Shown in pieces: positions 32,701 to 47,700 of a DNA stretch of 64,000 bases; the stretch's first letter is position 1; each line of letters begins with the position of its first letter. The position numbers and the translations under genes were made by a program. This DNA is from Arctopsyche grandis (lineage: Eukaryota > Arthropoda > Insecta > Trichoptera > Hydropsychidae). Location: contig NC_135358.1 in NCBI RefSeq assembly GCF_051622035.1, positions 24,308,501 to 24,372,500 on the forward strand, read 5' to 3'. The notes under the pieces were generated by a model. It was not told where the DNA came from and ran no database searches. It worked only from the letters and a program-made list of their open reading frames with translations.

Positions 32701-35700
32701 AAGCATAAAATTATAAATCTTATTCAAAATTGATGACAAATTATATGAAGTAAAGAAACGGAGAGTTCATTTAACGAGAATTGGTGAAACCAGGCCTTCC
32801 GATTGCATTCATAGTATGATTATAGCATTGCATTCATGGTGTCAAAAAATTGAAAAAATATTAAAGTTCATTAATATCGTAACTTAATGAATTTCAATAT
32901 TTTTAATACAATTTAAATGTGCATTGAAAAAATAATTTTGCTCCTAAAAACGAATTATTTGTGGATTTAGAATAAAAGAAAATACGCTTGATTTCTAGTG
33001 CATTAAAAATTATTTCCAAAAAAAGATTTATTTGCATTATTTATGAAAAATATACAATATTTTTAATGCAAACTTGTTTTATTTAATACACATTTAAAGT
33101 GTCCCCTATATAAAATATATTTAAGTGTAAAAGCAATCGCATTATATTTACGAAACAATAGTTTAAAATTTGCATTTTTTCATCATTCGAATTTTAATTT
33201 ATTTCTGTCTATAAATTTTTTAAATTTAAAAAGTAGAATAAAATATATATTTTTTTAAAATCCTCATCTAAAACATAGTTCGAGTCATACTCGAAACCGG
33301 GCTAAAACGATACTCAAATAAACGAAAAAATATATTCAATGATTATTTCATATTTGTATGTAATTATACATACATATACAGTATACACGTATACTTTATT
33401 TTTAATGAATTGGTATTCCGTTTCTTATGCAGAGAGAAACATTTCAGTAATGCAATGAAGCTTTATTAACGAATACAAAACAAATTCTGGAGACGACAGA
33501 ATGTGAAGTGGTAAAAATAGATAGAGAAATTTTCTCCGGAATCGTCATCACAATCGAGTCGTATAAAATTGGTAAATATTGACGGGAAACGGGTAGAGTT
33601 GAAGCTATTATGAGTCCATTTAAATCTATTAAGTATTTAAAGACATTTCACTGACAACATACGAATGTACATATGTAATAATAGTGAGTTCAGTTACGTA
33701 ATTAATCGGCTGTATACACAATTTGTGACATATTGACGCGATTGCCATGCAAATGTCGTCGACACGCATATGGTGTAATGGCCAATGTATGTAAATAAAG
33801 CGGGCTGGAAACAATTGGCCCGCAAGCTCTGCATTAATAATAAGGTTGATTAATTAATTACCTAATCGTTTGAGCGCCACCTGAACCACCGCGTTAAATT
33901 GACACGTGTGGTTTAAACGTTACGACGCGTAAAGTTAGGCTCTGAAATAATTTCAATTATAAATCGCATAGAAAATATACATAAGCCTCAATCGAAAATT
34001 TTCCACATCTTCAGTGATAGCGTAGCTCTTCTGAGTGTGTTTTCTGAGTACGCTATATAATGAAAACATGACGAGGAACATGGGGCTCGTTGTTTACAGA
34101 CGTCTGTTTATTTTCAGCACTTCAGCTGGATTTATTCGTCGACAGGCGACACGGAATTTAATTCGTTCGAACCGATGCACTGAAGCGTGAGTAGGATATC
34201 TTCAACATTAGTCTGATGGTGATTAATCTATTGATGGTTAAGAACGGACAATGCGAAAATTTCAGTCGAAAAATCTCTTCACAAATACATCCACTTGTTC
34301 AAAAAGAGAAAGTAAAAGCTTTCATTAAATAGTTGAAGTTATGGAAATCAAATTTACAAAATAATGAGTTGGATATGTTTTCACTTTCCAAAGATTTCTG
34401 GGCCACAGCCAATATTGAAGCAAGTAAAAATCTTTTTACTGACCACTTGGATGGTTTAGTGCTGCATTTTTCCAATTATTTCAAAGACCTTGATTTCTCA
34501 AAGTTTTTGTGGATACAGAATCCATTTAACTACAATGAAAAAGAAGAATTCGAGCTGACAACGATCGAAAAAGAAAAATTGATAGAATTATCACGCGGTA
34601 GCTCACTAAAATAAAAGTTTCAAAATGAAACCATAATCAAATTTTGGATGAATCTTAGTGGAGAGTATGAATCTTTGTATTGCAAAGCAATGCAAGTGCT
34701 TCTACCGTTTGTAACGTCTTATTTATGCGAAACGGGCTTTTCGGCACTAGCTGCAATGAAAACCAAAGTCATCGAGCCAGGTAAAGGAAAGTCGAAAAGG
34801 AGTTACGAGTGGCACTCTCTATATTGCCCCCAAGATTTGATAAACTTTGTGCCAATAAACAACAACATCCTGTGCGTTAAATTTTGATGTGTTAGATGTA
34901 GTTTAATTAGTAATTTAATATAAAAATAAATATACGTGTTCGTATAAATGTTATAAAAAACCTTTTTATTATTCTGTCTATTGTAGTGTTCAGTATTTTC
35001 TTTTTAAATAAAGGTTTATTATTTAAAACGTGTCTATTAAAAAATAAAAGGCAGGGAGGCGTGGAAAAAAAAAATTTTTTTAGGGAGGCGTAGTAGCATA
35101 AATTTTGGAAACCGCTGGTATAGTGTATAGTGCAGTAGCGTATAGATAATTGAAAATCAATATAAATTGAATATTATGTACATCGGTAAGAAAATTTGTA
35201 AAAATGGAACCGAGCTCTCATCTTGACTATATGTACTTTATGCTATACACCTATCAGCTCGCCCTCATTAAAATGTGATATTTTTGATGAATTTAAACAA
35301 TAAAAATTTTCATTCGGCCAAATATCCGTCGGCCTAGTATCCGTTCGGCTAAGTGTCCATTTGGCTAGATGTCCGTCGGCCTAATGTCCGTTCGGCCAAG
35401 CGTCCGTTGGCCCAGTGTTGCTATATTTCGGAAAACAAAACGTACTTCTATGGATAGCATATTTTAACGGTGAAAGTGAATGCAACGGCAAATAAGCATC
35501 GGAATTTCAAGAATAAACAGAACAATTTTCATCTGCGGCGTTAAATATAATATAATTGGCTAAACATAATTATTGTAAATCTGAGTTTTTATTAAATTTA
35601 ATTGACACTTATTTTTGCACAAGATTTTATTTTTATAAATCCATAAATCATGGTATGGGCTTCAATTTAGCGTCGAAAGTCGGAGTCCCCTCTATTTTGT

Positions 35701-38700
35701 GAGCGGTTCTATGAATAAGGAAAAGTACTTAAAAGTCTTAAAAGATACTTTTTTTTTACCTTTTTTGTATATTTATTTTGTAAATAAACTATGTAACAAC
35801 AAAAATACCTATTTGTTTTAAATTCGTACTTCTGTACGAATACCTGTACTTCTGATAATAAACCATTAAATATAGAATACGTGAAATTTGCGCGCTGTCC
35901 CCAATTCACTGGTCAGGGACTGTATATACATATTTATATAGGTGCCACTTTAGTTTACCTTCACATATCTACTTTAGTATGCGATCTACCTTCACGTTTT
36001 TACTTTAATATGCGGTATCACTGTCTCAGTTCTCGCGTGTGACAGTGAGACTGAATAATACCGACCGTAACAACATAATCTTAAATGAATACGGCCAACC
36101 CTAACTTAACCTAATCTAACCTGACCCTTAAATAAATAGTTGTTGGCTGCTAAAATATGTTTTTTTTTTAAATATGTATTGAAAATATTGATGAAATAAA
36201 ACTTAAAAAAAAAAAATATCTTAGCAGCCAACACCTATTTAATTAAGGGTTAGGTTAGGTTAGGTTAAGTTAGGGTTGGCCCTATTCATTTAAGATTAGG
36301 TAGTTAGGGTCGTTATTTTCTTCGCTGCTGACGATATTTTAATAGTAATGCTTCGACAACATTATGGGGCGGCAAGAAAAAACAAAAAATATAATAAACA
36401 GGTCATTGCTACGATACAAATAAAAAAAAAATAGTCGACTCCGATTCAAAAGTAGATCGCTTGCTTAGGCAGACCGCATACCAAAGTAGCACCTATGTAT
36501 ATGTATTTCATTTTGAAAGTTGCAGTACCCACATGTTTTCTAAGTCACTAATTCACTAATTCACAAAAACTTGTTTTTAAAAAAAATAAATTATGTTTAT
36601 AAAATAAAATAAAACGGGTATATGTAGTAAATTTTCACATTCAAAATTGAATATTTTAATGTTTAACTGTTGCGGTCGTTTTTACTTTCTTTGAAATATC
36701 AATATATCCGCTTAAATATAATTAATATAACACAATATACACATTATTAACATTGTGTTTATTTTATATGTATTGTAATCTAATGTTCATCTAATTATTG
36801 GAATATAAAAGTTTCAACCTGAAAAGGTAATAAAATACACAAAAGCTTGACATTTAAATTACGTATACCTTAATACATACCATGCCTACGAGTATATATG
36901 TATGTAGTATGTATGTTAAAAAAGTAAAAATTGAAATAGGAAAATTTCATACCTACTCTGTGTAATAAATGTCGAGACATTTGAAAAGCGTCAACTAAAA
37001 AAAAAGCAACGAACGGGGAGATATGGCAAAAATTTATTTTTATTACTGAAAACTTTTACACTCAGGAACGTTTTCATTTTGGAAAATTGAAAATACCCAT
37101 AGTAATAAGGACAAGCGCGAGTGTTAGTGTTCTTTCAGATGATAAAGTTTTATATATAATACATACATATATTTTTATTTTATAATGAGTACATGGCAGA
37201 AAATTTTATAAATAATGAACTCATGAAATGAAAGTACATACATAAATACTGATTTAAGTGAAATATTATATTTGGATGTTGAAATAATGTACGTATGTAT
37301 GTATAAAAATAAAATAATATGTGTTCGGTTAAATATCATAGACATACCTGTCGGTGGTACGAATGCGAATATGACTTTCCAAAATACAGTTAGAATGTGC
37401 AGGAAATAATCAAAACAGGAAGGTTTCTTCGGTTCACCATCTTCGTCTTCTTCGCCTGAAATAGAAAAGAAAATGGAATATATTTTTAGCGAAGTTCCTT
37501 AATGATACGTAAAGGGAAAACTCTATTCGCAAAGACCAACTACTACTATTTTTGCAATTCGATATTTCTTTCATTATGGGGCCTCTCTCCCTCATAAAGC
37601 TTTATTTTGAAAGCTTTCTCGAGCTTAAAATCGTTTTCTTTGAATGTAACAAACTGAGCGTAAAACATTTCATACATTGGCGCTGCGGAAGTTAGTATAA
37701 ACCTTTTCGCTTCAGATGTCGATCAAATGAATCGGGATGGCACATACCGGTCGAATTGATTTTATTGATTGTAGACGTTTGGCAGAATCACAAGACGGTT
37801 AATTTATTCAAATTAATTGCGTCGTTTTATAGCGGAGATAGCGTTTCATTTGAATGAGATCAATGAACAATTTTTCCGGATCGGAAATAAACTTGCTCGG
37901 CTGCGGAAAAACGAATTATTTTCCATTTAATCGGCGATGCGACGACTTTTTCCGAGGGCGTCACACGTTCGGTTTGAAAATTCAACGGGGAAATTCCTAT
38001 GTAAATTTTCTAGTGAAGTATAAATTTTTTGAAGTTTTTGAGTTGAAGTAAATTTGTATAAAAAATAATCTAACCATCCAACAAGAAGATTTAGAGTTAA
38101 GTCAAACGGAATCGATTTTAAATTTAACGCTTCTATTTTAATTAATGAAATTTAAGCGAGTACCTAGATATTTGAATTTGTAAAATTTGATTTTAATCAA
38201 AAATATTATTATTAAAAGCGTTCGAAAATTATTTACTTTTAAACGTTTAGCTGCCACTCTCGAAATATTTGATTTTTACCTGCACACCAGCAAAGCTTAA
38301 AGTTGAGCATTGAATACCGAAAAACTCAAATCATTTTTAAATTTTTATAACCAGGTTAGTTCAAATACGGTGCTTGTAAAACCATTTTAAACGTTAAATA
38401 TTGTACGTTTAGGAAGAGAAATTGACGTGACCCACCCGTGAGACGTTAGCGTTCAAGAGAATTAATGCGTGACTCACGGGTCGCCGGTGTACTAATGAAG
38501 TATTTTTTTGTTTATAAATTTTAATGCATGTATTCTGCACTTTAAAAGCTAGAGTAAATCAAATGAAAACAAATGTAACGATTTGATAAACATCTTATTT
38601 TAGTTTTTGCAAAAGTATTGGAAGTCATTTTTAATTTTAATAAAAATTTTGCTATTATTTACTATTTATTGAGTCATCAAAGAAAATTTAAGAAAAACAT

Positions 38701-41700
38701 TTGCAACGAAAGAATTGAACCAAAATTCAATCATTACGCTAAGATTTGCCAATCCATTGATCGAATGTATGCATGTAATTATCATTTTATAGGTATATAC
38801 ATATATCATTCAAATGCTTTTATAAAATACGTGATCAAGAAAATATAAGTAGTATTAATGTTCATGGCAGAGAGGATAATCCGAAAGTCATAATTAAAGA
38901 TCCAGGGGTCTTCCACGTCTATAATAATTATTTGAGTCGAATGAGCAGGTCGGGGACTTATAATTTACCCACAGATGATATTAAAATTTAAAAACCCACA
39001 TAAGGGTAAACTTTCACTTTTCAAAATTGCCACTGGAGCATTCGGGCAGTAATCTCTTTGGAGTCGATCCGAAATGGGATTTCACAGAGACTTATCGGAG
39101 TATTTTAAAACGTTGGCAAATTTCGCACGACGTCGGCGCCAAAAGCGCGCCCCATCTTTAATTCATGAAGTGCTAAAATCGATAACAGCCACTGAAAAGC
39201 GAAAGAGGACCTCGGTGGATCTCTCTCGAGGATTATGTACCTGTTCACTTTGAAATGTATGGATACGTGCGTGCCGATTTATAATTAATTACCTGAGCTG
39301 ACAGTTAGCGCTTCGACGAACTGCTCTTTCCACGACGATGTGCCGATGAGTATCGAAGCGTTTGCTCTCTGGACCAATTTGTCCACAGTATTCTGAAACA
39401 AAATTAAATATTTATCATTAGACCGAGTTTTTTGCTTTCAACAAAGTCCAATAATGCCATTTAGCTTGTCGAATTAAAATATATGCATTGTATTGATAAA
39501 AATAGATAATTTTATTTTATTTATTTAATCATTTTATGTCTATATACACCTAATGTTCAATAGTTATTGCATGCCTGATAGCATTTCATTAGATGATAAA
39601 CCGGTAGAAGTAGTAAGTATTTTTTTATATTTAGGTCAAATAATTGACATGTCCCGTAGTAAAGAAGAAGAAGAAATAAATAAATAAAGAGTATTAAATT
39701 AAGATGGAGTGAATTTGGACGAAAGAATGCGGTTTTTTAATCAAAAATGCCACTTTGCCCGAAGAAAAGATTTTCGATCAATGTGTTTTGCCAGTGATGA
39801 CTAGAGCACGGATAGAGACCGTGCTTTTTCCAGGAATCGGGGCGGTTTGGATCTATTTACAAAGCAAAGTGCAAAAAAAAAAGGTTCGGCGATCCTTTAA
39901 CAATGCATTTACAACAATTGAACAATGAACGGTGCGCTCTGGCTCCGCTCTTTAGTGATGACGTATGGCTGTGAAACTTGGACATTGAACGCCAAGTTGC
40001 TACACAAAGTCCAATGCATTCAAAGAAGTATATAACATTGTATGCTTGGCATAACGAGGAAAAACAGGAAACGGAATACGTGGATGAGAAGTATGACAAG
40101 GGTTGTGGATATAGTGGATAGAGTGAAGAGATTGAAATGACAATGGGCGAATGAAATGACCTGGCTAGAAGAATGGACGAAAGGTGGACAAAATAAATGC
40201 TAGAATGGTACCCCAGAGAATGCAAAAGTGTAAAAGGAAGACCGCAGGGAAGATGGGTAGACGAAATTAGGAAAATGTGTGGAGTGAGATGCATGAGAGT
40301 TGCGCAAAACAGAGACGAGTGGAAGCATATTGGAGAGGCCTTCATCCAGCAGTGGATGGTGAATAGCTGTAGATGATGATGGATATATGTACAGGTACAT
40401 TGAAATTAATCTATCAAAATTTTAATAAGTAATATTTTTAGATAGGTATGTATGCATTCAAGTAAGCAATAACATAAAATAGATTACTCTTATGAAAATC
40501 TTTTGTACCAAAATTGCCAATATTATACCTGTTAGAACCTCTCAAACTATATTTCATTTCGGCAAAGCACTCTAGCACACAGATAATATAATCACTATCA
40601 ACTTTTCTCATCTTACGCTGAAAGTTAGCCGTCCAATTGAAACTTAATGAAAATTTTCCCATACACCGACACACGCGTCTAGCTTTTATATTCGCGAACT
40701 AATAATGCATAAATTAAGCAACTTTGAAAGCTCCAAATGGAAACTATATACATAAATAGGTTAGTGAACGTAAAAAAATCTGTATTGTATTATTATATCT
40801 AATTAAAATGAATACGAACGCAATTTGGTAATAGACTGTGAATCGTAATGAATTAACGCTTTTATATTTTGGGGAATTTACGACCAACCTCTCTTGAGGG
40901 GATTTATATTTATTTTATACCTATATAATAATTTCTTTTCACGGTAAATATTCCCCCGATGCTGGATGATGGATGATTTACGATCGCCGGTCAGAGAGTT
41001 CGCACAAAGCGATTGTGTTTCCGGTTAAAGGGTCCCAAAACTGGTGACCGCTACCTTATGCGTTTGTGTACAATTAATTATGTCCTGTCGATAAAGGACA
41101 GCTCACAACGTGTTGCCCCATTTTCCGGACGTCAATACGGGTACAAATTGAAAGGCAGAAACCACAAAAAGGCGACTATTGTATTGAGGAATACGTCTAT
41201 ATTAGTACTTTAGGTGTATGTATGTATTCCGAGTACCAATTCATATGAACATATAATATACCAATATATTCTTCTAAGAGAAAAGTTGATCCGATTGAGC
41301 GATCTCAAGGTTTTATATATACATACATATGTACATATGTATATATCTGCACAATGTATTATATTTATTTTGTTTGCTACTAAGCTTCATACAATTCTGA
41401 TACAATTTATTCAGTAGTACAATATGGGAAAGTGTTTTTTTTTTGCTATAGTTTATATTAATACAAATATAGCTATCACAAATAGTATACTTATATAATA
41501 TATTATAATAAAATATCATAAGCTTATTTCGTGGGTAGGAAAGAAATATTACGTGTTATTTTTCGGAAGATGTACATATATAATGTAATGCTTTCAACTG
41601 AGTGGTCATGAGTTCATTCCGTGGCCCGGTGTTGCTGGCCAACCCTTGAATATGTGAATCCAGGTCTATTGTTTCCTATCAGAGTTTGCCAATTTATCTG

Positions 41701-44700
41701 ATTTCATTAAAACGGTTCCAAAAAATTTGAAACCTTTCCCATCTCTTGCAAAAAATCAAGTTTATAACATCTCGAATATATAAAATACTAAAATAAATGC
41801 TGTAAAATGTTTGTAAATATTTTTTCGATGTTTGTAATAGAGCACGCATTGGGGTTTGTCTGGTTGGCCTTTCTGGTATATGTAAAAATAAAATAAAATG
41901 ATGCCGGAGCGAAAAACGCGAATTTTGAATTTATTGCAAAACCTCTGTCGTATCACGGGAACGTAAAATAAAAAAAATATCGATTTAAAAAAAATTACCT
42001 GTGTCTCCAACTAATCGATTTAACTCAAAAATTTTTTCTTCATGTTATGTATGTTTTTTTTTAATAAAATAAAGCATCTAAAAGTCACCTATTGCAGTTA
42101 TATGTAAAGAAAGCATATATGTAAAAGGCACCTATTGAAAACCGAAAAACCAGTCATAATCGAGTCGATTATGACTGGTTTTGAATGATTAACGAGAATT
42201 CAAATCGATTTTTTGCCAAAATCTCCCATACAAAGTGCGCTACGCTCACAACGGCCATTTGTATGGCGGAAATAGTAAAAAAAAGGTTTTTTTTTCGTCA
42301 TTATTATTAAAATAAAATTTTTTGAGAGCTTCCTTGGGTTTTATCTTTATTTTAAATACAACTATTTAAACTTGAAAATATATTGTATAATATAATACAA
42401 TGAAAAATAAAAAAAATATATGTATTTACCAGTGGCGTGCAATTTAAATGACGAATCGGAAGACATCGATAAATAATAAAGACTAACGGAAATAAATTAA
42501 CATTAAGATAAAGAAATATCACACAAAATAACGTATAATAAAAATCTCTTCTGTATAAAAGACGACAACCGAATCGATTACCTTGATCGACACCAACGTT
42601 GTTCCGAGTCTCTACTTAAGCCCTTCTTGTGAGCCTCTTTATACTGAATTTCTAAGTGATCTGGACTTTTAGTAAAAGTGTCTATTCATTTCTCTTAGTC
42701 CATTGACTGTACTTTTATATACACTTGAATAAACCGTATCAATCTTTAAACAAAGTGATATTTTATTAAGTAAACATAAAAGTGTTCATCTTGTTTACTT
42801 TTAGATCAAACACCGATCTGTTTATGAATCAGGTATTATTTTAATTTTTTTTTGTATCTCCAGTCGAATTGAAAATTTTCTATAATACCGAAATAGCATT
42901 TTTTACTGGAATTTTTTAATTATTAAAATCAATTTAACTAAAACTGTTTCAGTAATATCTTAATAAAATCAATACCGTGGCTTGAATTTTCGAAATTTGT
43001 ACACCTATAGCTACTACTTGAAAGATTTCTCGGAAATCTTAAATTATTATTCGTGTTCGAATTTTCTAGTTAAAATACACGTTGTATATATATTTCGCCG
43101 TCGAATTCGATCGAAACTGTGCAAAACTAAGAAGATAAAAAAGTAACGGCGGATATATTTTTTCATTTTGTCGCACAATGGTCGATGAAAGTGTCAAGAG
43201 AGCATGGAGCCATAATATAAAAACACATAGAAGAAATGTGGCGTCGGTTTTGGACCCTTTTCATCGACGTGTCACAAACACTGTATTACAGCTGGAGTTG
43301 TAACCAGATTTATGTATAACCTATATATGTACTCGTTCGTGGCTAGAAGAGCTCACACACTATCGATATAGCTTGTAATCTACTGATTGCTAATCAAAAA
43401 ATGTGAAAAAAATCATAATGTTATAGGATCAATATGATTTATTATCTCTAAAGGATATTTACACTTAATTATACACTTAACATAGCTTGTTAATGTGTAT
43501 TGATTTATGTATTACGTACAGTATACGTGCTAGTTTGTCTGGTAAAAAGTCCACTGGGAAATCTAATTCCTTTCAATCAAATTTTAATGTACAAATATGT
43601 ACATACATACATATACATATATGTACATAAATATATAATAATAATATATAACAGATGAAACACCAAGACAAACCGAATTCGAATTTTATAAAACCATGAT
43701 TTTTATTACAAGTGCCTTTAAACTAGTAGAATAGACTAGTGGTCAGCATGTAATGCTTTGAGCGGAGTGGTCACGGGTTCAAATCCCACTGGTTTCTGCT
43801 GGCTGACTCCAGGTCAATCGTTTCCTATCAGAGTTTGCCAATTTTCATTGAAACAGTTCCAGAAAATTGGCAACCTTACCCATTTTCTCGCAAAATCTCG
43901 AACTTCGCTGAATTTCGCTTTGGATGATATTTATTTATGTACGTACTTTGTATAATACTGATAATATTTGTATCAAATGAAAAATGTTTCTGGCCAGGAA
44001 GGCGCATTGGGGTTACCTGTTAGGCCTTTCTGGTTTAAATTAAAGATAAAATAAAATAAAATAAAGATTATTAAAAAAATCCAGTGTCTCGGTTTCAATG
44101 GTACACGTGTGTTATTTAAGTAATATAAATTGGTACGTTGTTTTTTCAAACCCACACACCTATTTATAACCAAGAAGGGTGGAAAGCCGAGGATAAATCT
44201 TCAGGTGTTGTTTTTCGAGTTGACCTTAGTTTCGTATTCAGTCCCAGTCCTCGCAATTTCTTTATATACAAATATATCTTCGCTGGGGTAAACATAACAC
44301 TTTATCTCAAGTCAAACGTCGTGGTGTCAGATAGGACACTATAAAAAAGGACGATTCTCAAAACTAACCACGGCTAAACTACTGAAAAACTTCGGAATCA
44401 AAATACTTAAGAAGAAAGCGAGTAAGTAAGCATTACTATGCAATACAGATACAAAATATAAAATTTGTATGCGGAAGTTGTCGTCATATTTTTGATTACC
44501 CCTAGGAAAAGATGAAAGATAAAAAAAATGATTGAAGTCGGATAAAATGGGAAAATACCGACAGAAAATGGCCAATCGGAATAATCGAAAATCACAAAAA
44601 GAATTAAATAAATTATTTGACTTTCAAAAGGTTCTGAACGACAAAGGTCTTCATATGATATTTAAATAAAAAGTTGGATAGCAAGTATCGTGTGTACAAA

Positions 44701-47700
44701 TGGACACAATTTGTGCTCGTTTTCAGATGTGCTGATTTAGCGAGCGAGAATAATTTGTTTATTATCCTTTGTTCAGAATTTGAGGACAAAAGGACGAAAC
44801 GAACTTTCAACGAGCCGCGGTCCTTGATGACAGTGTGACTCAGCTTAATTGGTATTGGATAGGACGTGAAAATGCTTCTCGTTCCACCTCCCTCTTCCTC
44901 AGGAAAGGGAAGATAGGTTGAGGAAAATGAGGCGGCGCGTACTTCCGGCGGAAATACGCTGAACAAGGATTTGTGACGTGCATCTTGAGAAGCCTCGAAA
45001 CCAATGTGAAATTAATTATAGGAGAAATTGATACGATAAACACTTGATGACTACATTTCCTCAATTTGGCTTGCGGTATGTAAATATAATGTAAATTTAA
45101 TACTGCATCTATAAATATTGTACTACAGACATACATACATATATGTACATATATATGAATGTATGAAAGTTTCAGATATTATACATATATTTATACAAAA
45201 AAATCAGTATAAACCAAGGCCTTTCTTTAGATTTTAATATCAAAATAAAATGAGTGTGTGTGACATTTTTTTTCATTAAAAGTATTTCACCATGTGTCTC
45301 TGAAGTTTTTCTATTTAAAGTTAATACCTCATATTTCATATGAAGACAAGCTTCATCGCGGAACAAGTCTGGGATATGTCTATGTTAAATTTTTAATTTT
45401 ATTAGATTAAAAGTATTTTAGTTGTATTTTTACCATAAGGGTTCAAATTTATGCACGTAAATTTTAATGGTAGATTTTGAGCTTCGTTATTAAAATTTTA
45501 CTTTGATTATTTAAGCTGCAATATTACAAATGCAATAATCATACAACTATGTATTACACTACTAATTTAAGCTCCCAAAATGCGTTGCTTGTGTAAAATT
45601 AGTTCAAAATTCTCTTATACAACAAATGTGGGATATATGTATCTATACATATACTTAATAGCACATTATAACTTTATCAATTAATATTGTTCCTACAGCT
45701 ACTGCATGATTAAACACGTAATTATGCTCACATGTGTACAGCTATCTATTATAGAATATTTAATGCGAATAACTGCATATAATTTCATCAGTTTTAGATT
45801 TGAATATTTTAAATTTTCGACAAATGCATGTTCTCTATTCAAGTTCATATCGTTCCAGGATATTATGTCGCGTCGACTGGATTCCCATTTCCTCTCGGAA
45901 ATTCTACCATTATGAAATACTCGAGATTTATCACAAGGATTTCATTGCATCTCACAAATATATATACAGAGATAACGTCAGAAATACGAAGTGTATACAT
46001 TTTAATGAGGCACATCGTATTGCAAACAAATTCAAATTAAAATAATAATAAAGTTACATCGTTACTGTTACTATTTAAAATAAAATGGTAATGAAGGTTT
46101 ACATCACATTTTGACGATAGAAAACATTTACCTGAGAGGCTCTAAAATGTTTACGACGTTCTTAAATTAGCGTTTACTTAATGTAAAAATAAAATAAACA
46201 AAATTTAGGAGTTCCGAGTGTAAGCTACATAGTAAACCATGAACTTGTTTGATCAAATGATATGTATGTACATACATACATACATATGTCGATAAGTGGT
46301 TTAGGAGCATCGTTGAAAGTTTATTAATAAATCTACCTGATTTAATATAGAATACCTCATCGCATTATAGGCCAGTTTGCGAAATGACCTTTTGGGAGTT
46401 TGCGATATCTCGTAGGTATGCATGCAAAAAGATGCCTTGATAAATAATAATTGCTTGCTGTAGTCTGTTGATTGGTTATTTTAATGCTTTACGAACTTAT
46501 AACGACTTACATGAAAAAATTTCATTGAATTGCAGCGAACTATGTATGTAGGTACATATATATGTATATAATTTTAACGAGAATTGGATCTCGAGATTGC
46601 GACAAAGTTATAAGTTTATACACATGTGTAGATACATAGATATATGTATTAATGACTCGATTCTAAAATGGCCATGTCAAAGAACTTGGTTTCGAGAAGT
46701 CGAGTTTGCATCTTAATATTTTTCGATGTTAAAAATGGTTTTTAAGTTTAGAGTATTTTTATCTTCTTTTTTTTTGGAAGATCGAGTTAGATTAAAATTT
46801 ACATATCATGTCATTGAAAATAGTTTATAAATATTATAAACTTAAAAATTTCAACGTCGAAAAGATGTAAAACTCAAATCAAAAATTAACCAACCCCATT
46901 TAGTTAAGCGATACGGAATTGTATAAGGAAGATAGATGGAAATGTGTTGTGTTATATACAGATGTATCCTTCATACTTAAATATAATTAAAATATGGTAA
47001 TAAAGACAAGGCAGAAGATGGCAAGCGATCGTTTCGTTCCCCAGAGGAGGAAGAGACAGTTTTTAAAATATGCACGTGGCAACATTTGCGCCCTAAATGA
47101 GCTTAACGACTTCCCCACGAAGTTTGGCGACCGAAAGTATACACCGGGGACAACATCTCATGATTAACTAATGAAAACCTTTCAGCATCATTGTAGACTA
47201 AGTGCGTATATTATACGCTTCGGATCGAGGAATGAATTTTCGGTTAAAATCGACTTAAATTATTGAGAGAGCTGCGACAAAAATCCACATTTTTTGATAT
47301 AAATAATAACACAATCATTATTCAGCCAAAATTAATCTAATATATAATTTCGAAAGAGACTTTGTATGTATGTAAGTTTGGGTGATAGAATCCGTGACGT
47401 TACATTTAATAGACAAACAAATGAATATTCAAATAAATTTAAATAAAATAAAACTATTCGAATAAATTTAATAAAATGTTTACTATTAGATTAGCCATGT
47501 TTAAGCGATTTTCAAAATTACAAATACCGAGCGAAGCCGTGTAAAAACACTAGTATAACATATAATACATATATTTATATAAGCAAAATGGTTTATACAA
47601 TTTACAAATTTATACTACAAACTACTGTAGAAGATACGGGAATATGTTATCCCAAAATATTCAATAACAATAAACGATGAATTGATTTATCAAATAAATA

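Noticed and set aside
36240-36280. True telomere array
   Set aside because: Only a few imperfect TTAGG-like units, placed symmetrically in a fold-back element inside an intron.
39857-40345. 162-codon minus-strand frame
   Set aside because: It is antisense to the RTE reverse-transcriptase fragment, whose plus-strand motifs are recognisable.
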